In this document: positions 58,806 through 59,515 of the stretch, one piece after another
Position numbering within the stretch: position 1 is the stretch's first letter
How the letters are laid out: the number at the start of each line of letters is the position of its first letter
Source: an uncultured Eubacteriales bacterium
Lineage (GTDB): Bacteria > Bacillota > Clostridia > Christensenellales > Aristaeellaceae
Length of the DNA stretch: 59,515 nt
Reading direction: 5' to 3'
Assembly: GCA_900318145.1 (NCBI GenBank)
Contig: ONJM01000016.1
Location: 1 to 59,515 of the forward strand
The notes under the pieces: generated by a model
The model's input: only the letters and a program-made list of their open reading frames with translations
Told to the model about the DNA's origin: nothing
The model's database searches: none
Translations under genes and position numbers: made by a program

Positions 58806-59402
58806 ATGGATTACATTTTTATTATTGGTCCCAGTGCCGTTGGGAAAACGACCCTTGCAAAGGGATTGTTTGGGCATTATCGAGGCGTATTATTTGAACA
58901 GAACATGGTTCCTGAATTCATGATACCTGATCATATTGAAGATCCTGGACTTTATGAAGAACAGTTGTGCTGGGAAAACGTCCTGCTCCAGCTGCGCTTT
59001 TTCCATGACAAGGGGCTAAAGAATATTGTGGCCACAGATTTTGACGATATCAGGGCCAGAGAACTGCCGCTGGTTTTCAAAGGCTGTGATTACGTTATAC
59101 TGAGGCTTATTTCAGGTAAACCGGAACAAATCAGACAGCAGATGATCCACAGGAAAGAAAATGAAGGCGGTTTGTTTCTTCCGGATTATGCTGAAAGGGC
59201 CAATTCTGTCATCATGAAACGAACACTGCTGCCGAATGAAGTCATAATCGATGTGGCGGGAAAAACAAAAGAAGCAGTACTGGCAGAAGCTGTCGAGACA
59301 ATTGACGGCTTTCATCCGACGAAAGAATATCATTACGAACCGGATGATGAACATCACTACCTGTCCTGGGTCCAAAGCCGACAGCTTTACTGTGCGCGGT
59401 AA
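58806..59402 (+). CDS. P-loop kinase of unknown substrate
   Basis: The 198-residue protein has a Walker A motif (GPSAVGKTTLAKG) close to the N-terminus and is otherwise typical of small AAA/adenylate-kinase-like kinases: IVATDFDDIRARELPLVFKG, VILRLISGKPEQIRQQMIHR and a C-terminal RQLYCAR. The start at 58806 keeps the P-loop near residue 10; an upstream TTG at 58740 and ATG at 58767 are possible alternatives. GGGAGG lies 12 bases before the ATG, a long spacing. Base composition is AT-richer than the metabolic genes, as in the neighbouring HepT remnant. Confidence 0.72.
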   Translation: MDYIFIIGPSAVGKTTLAKGLFGHYRGVLFEQNMVPEFMIPDHIEDPGLYEEQLCWENVLLQLRFFHDKGLKNIVATDFDDIRARELPLVFKGCDYVILRLISGKPEQIRQQMIHRKENEGGLFLPDYAERANSVIMKRTLLPNEVIIDVAGKTKEAVLAEAVETIDGFHPTKEYHYEPDDEHHYLSWVQSRQLYCAR

Positions 59403-59467
59403 GATGAATTTGCCATCGGGGGTGCGGACAGAATCCTGGACCAAAGATCCAAGCTTGTCTCTGAGTT

Positions 59468-59515
59468 CTAGGGTGTGAGTAAGCCCAGACTCCTTCGGTA
59501 ATCCATCGGACTCAT
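59468..59515 (-). mobile_element. C-terminus of an IS3-type transposase (cut by window edge)
   Basis: Reading leftward from the window edge, the minus strand gives MSPMDYRRSLGLLTP and a TAG stop at 59468-59470. The phrase SPMDYRRSLGL is a common end of IS3-family (IS150-like) OrfB transposases. The following minus-strand bases include GGTCCAGGATTCTGTCC, which could be part of the inverted repeat end. Only 15 residues are visible, so confidence is limited. Confidence 0.6.

Noticed and set aside
59112-59444. Minus-strand protein opposite the P-loop kinase
   Set aside because: It is antisense to a gene with a clear Walker A motif and has shadow composition. Only the short frame from the window edge to 59468 looks like a transposase end.

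Overview
The window reads as chromosomal DNA of an anaerobic, gut- or rumen-type Clostridia bacterium (Bacillota). The evidence is strong Shine-Dalgarno sites of the GGAGG type, near-consensus sigma-A promoters, rho-independent terminators with T-tracts, and several CUT1 sugar importers with LacI- and YesMN-type regulators. Base composition is moderately GC-rich, which explains the many long antisense open frames. The secreted-protein style (short Lys-Lys signal peptides ending in AxA-E, binding proteins without a lipobox) recalls Christensenellales such as Aristaeella; that placement is an inference from memory of the style and was not tested.

Layout. 1-2.9 kb is the end of a mobile element: the C-terminus of a large serine recombinase, two uncharacterised small genes, a MerR-GyrI regulator with a 19-bp-spacer promoter, a TfoX-N protein and a short repeat patch. 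2.9-9.5 kb (minus strand) is a CUT1 sugar importer (binding protein and two permeases) with its YesN/YesM two-component system. 9.6-15.7 kb is a ketose/polyol catabolic cluster: aldolase, FGGY kinase, MDR dehydrogenase, aldo-keto reductase and FucU mutarotase on the minus strand, and a divergent PfkB-type sugar-phosphate kinase, with paired operators between them. 15.7-19.7 kb holds a HelD-like helicase behind a possible attenuator, a tiny SH3b protein with a double-glycine leader, and a secreted beta-helix (GLUG) protein. 19.9-23.4 kb is an envelope glycolipid-type operon (flippase-like membrane protein, GT4, GtrA, PlsC-like). 23.5-35.7 kb is a carbohydrate locus: CUT1 importer, two GH65 enzymes, a LacI regulator, a secreted carbohydrate-binding-like protein, a secreted GH28/GH49-like beta-helix enzyme and a discoidin-domain protein. 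Three of its promoters carry the same LacI-type operator. 36-38 kb has an amidohydrolase and a VanZ-like protein. 38.2-48.3 kb is a uronate-polysaccharide locus: a LacI regulator with a cytoplasmic discoidin-like partner, a divergent CUT1 importer, a heparinase II/III-type lyase, a GH88 unsaturated glucuronyl hydrolase and a GH2 beta-glucuronidase. 48.4-51 kb is housekeeping (SfsA, peroxiredoxin, Nudix, DUF5131). 51-57.9 kb has a secreted M13 peptidase, a small secreted protein, and an exported flavoprotein reductase with two FMN domains next to an ArsR/DUF2087 regulator. 58-59.5 kb has a flavoprotein, a broken HepT toxin gene, a P-loop kinase and the end of an IS3-type transposase.

How it works together. 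The window is dominated by import and breakdown of oligosaccharides. Each of the three importers has a hairpin between the binding-protein gene and the permease genes, and none has its own ATPase, so a shared MsmK/UgpC-type ATPase elsewhere is expected. No tRNA, rRNA, CRISPR array or replication origin was seen.
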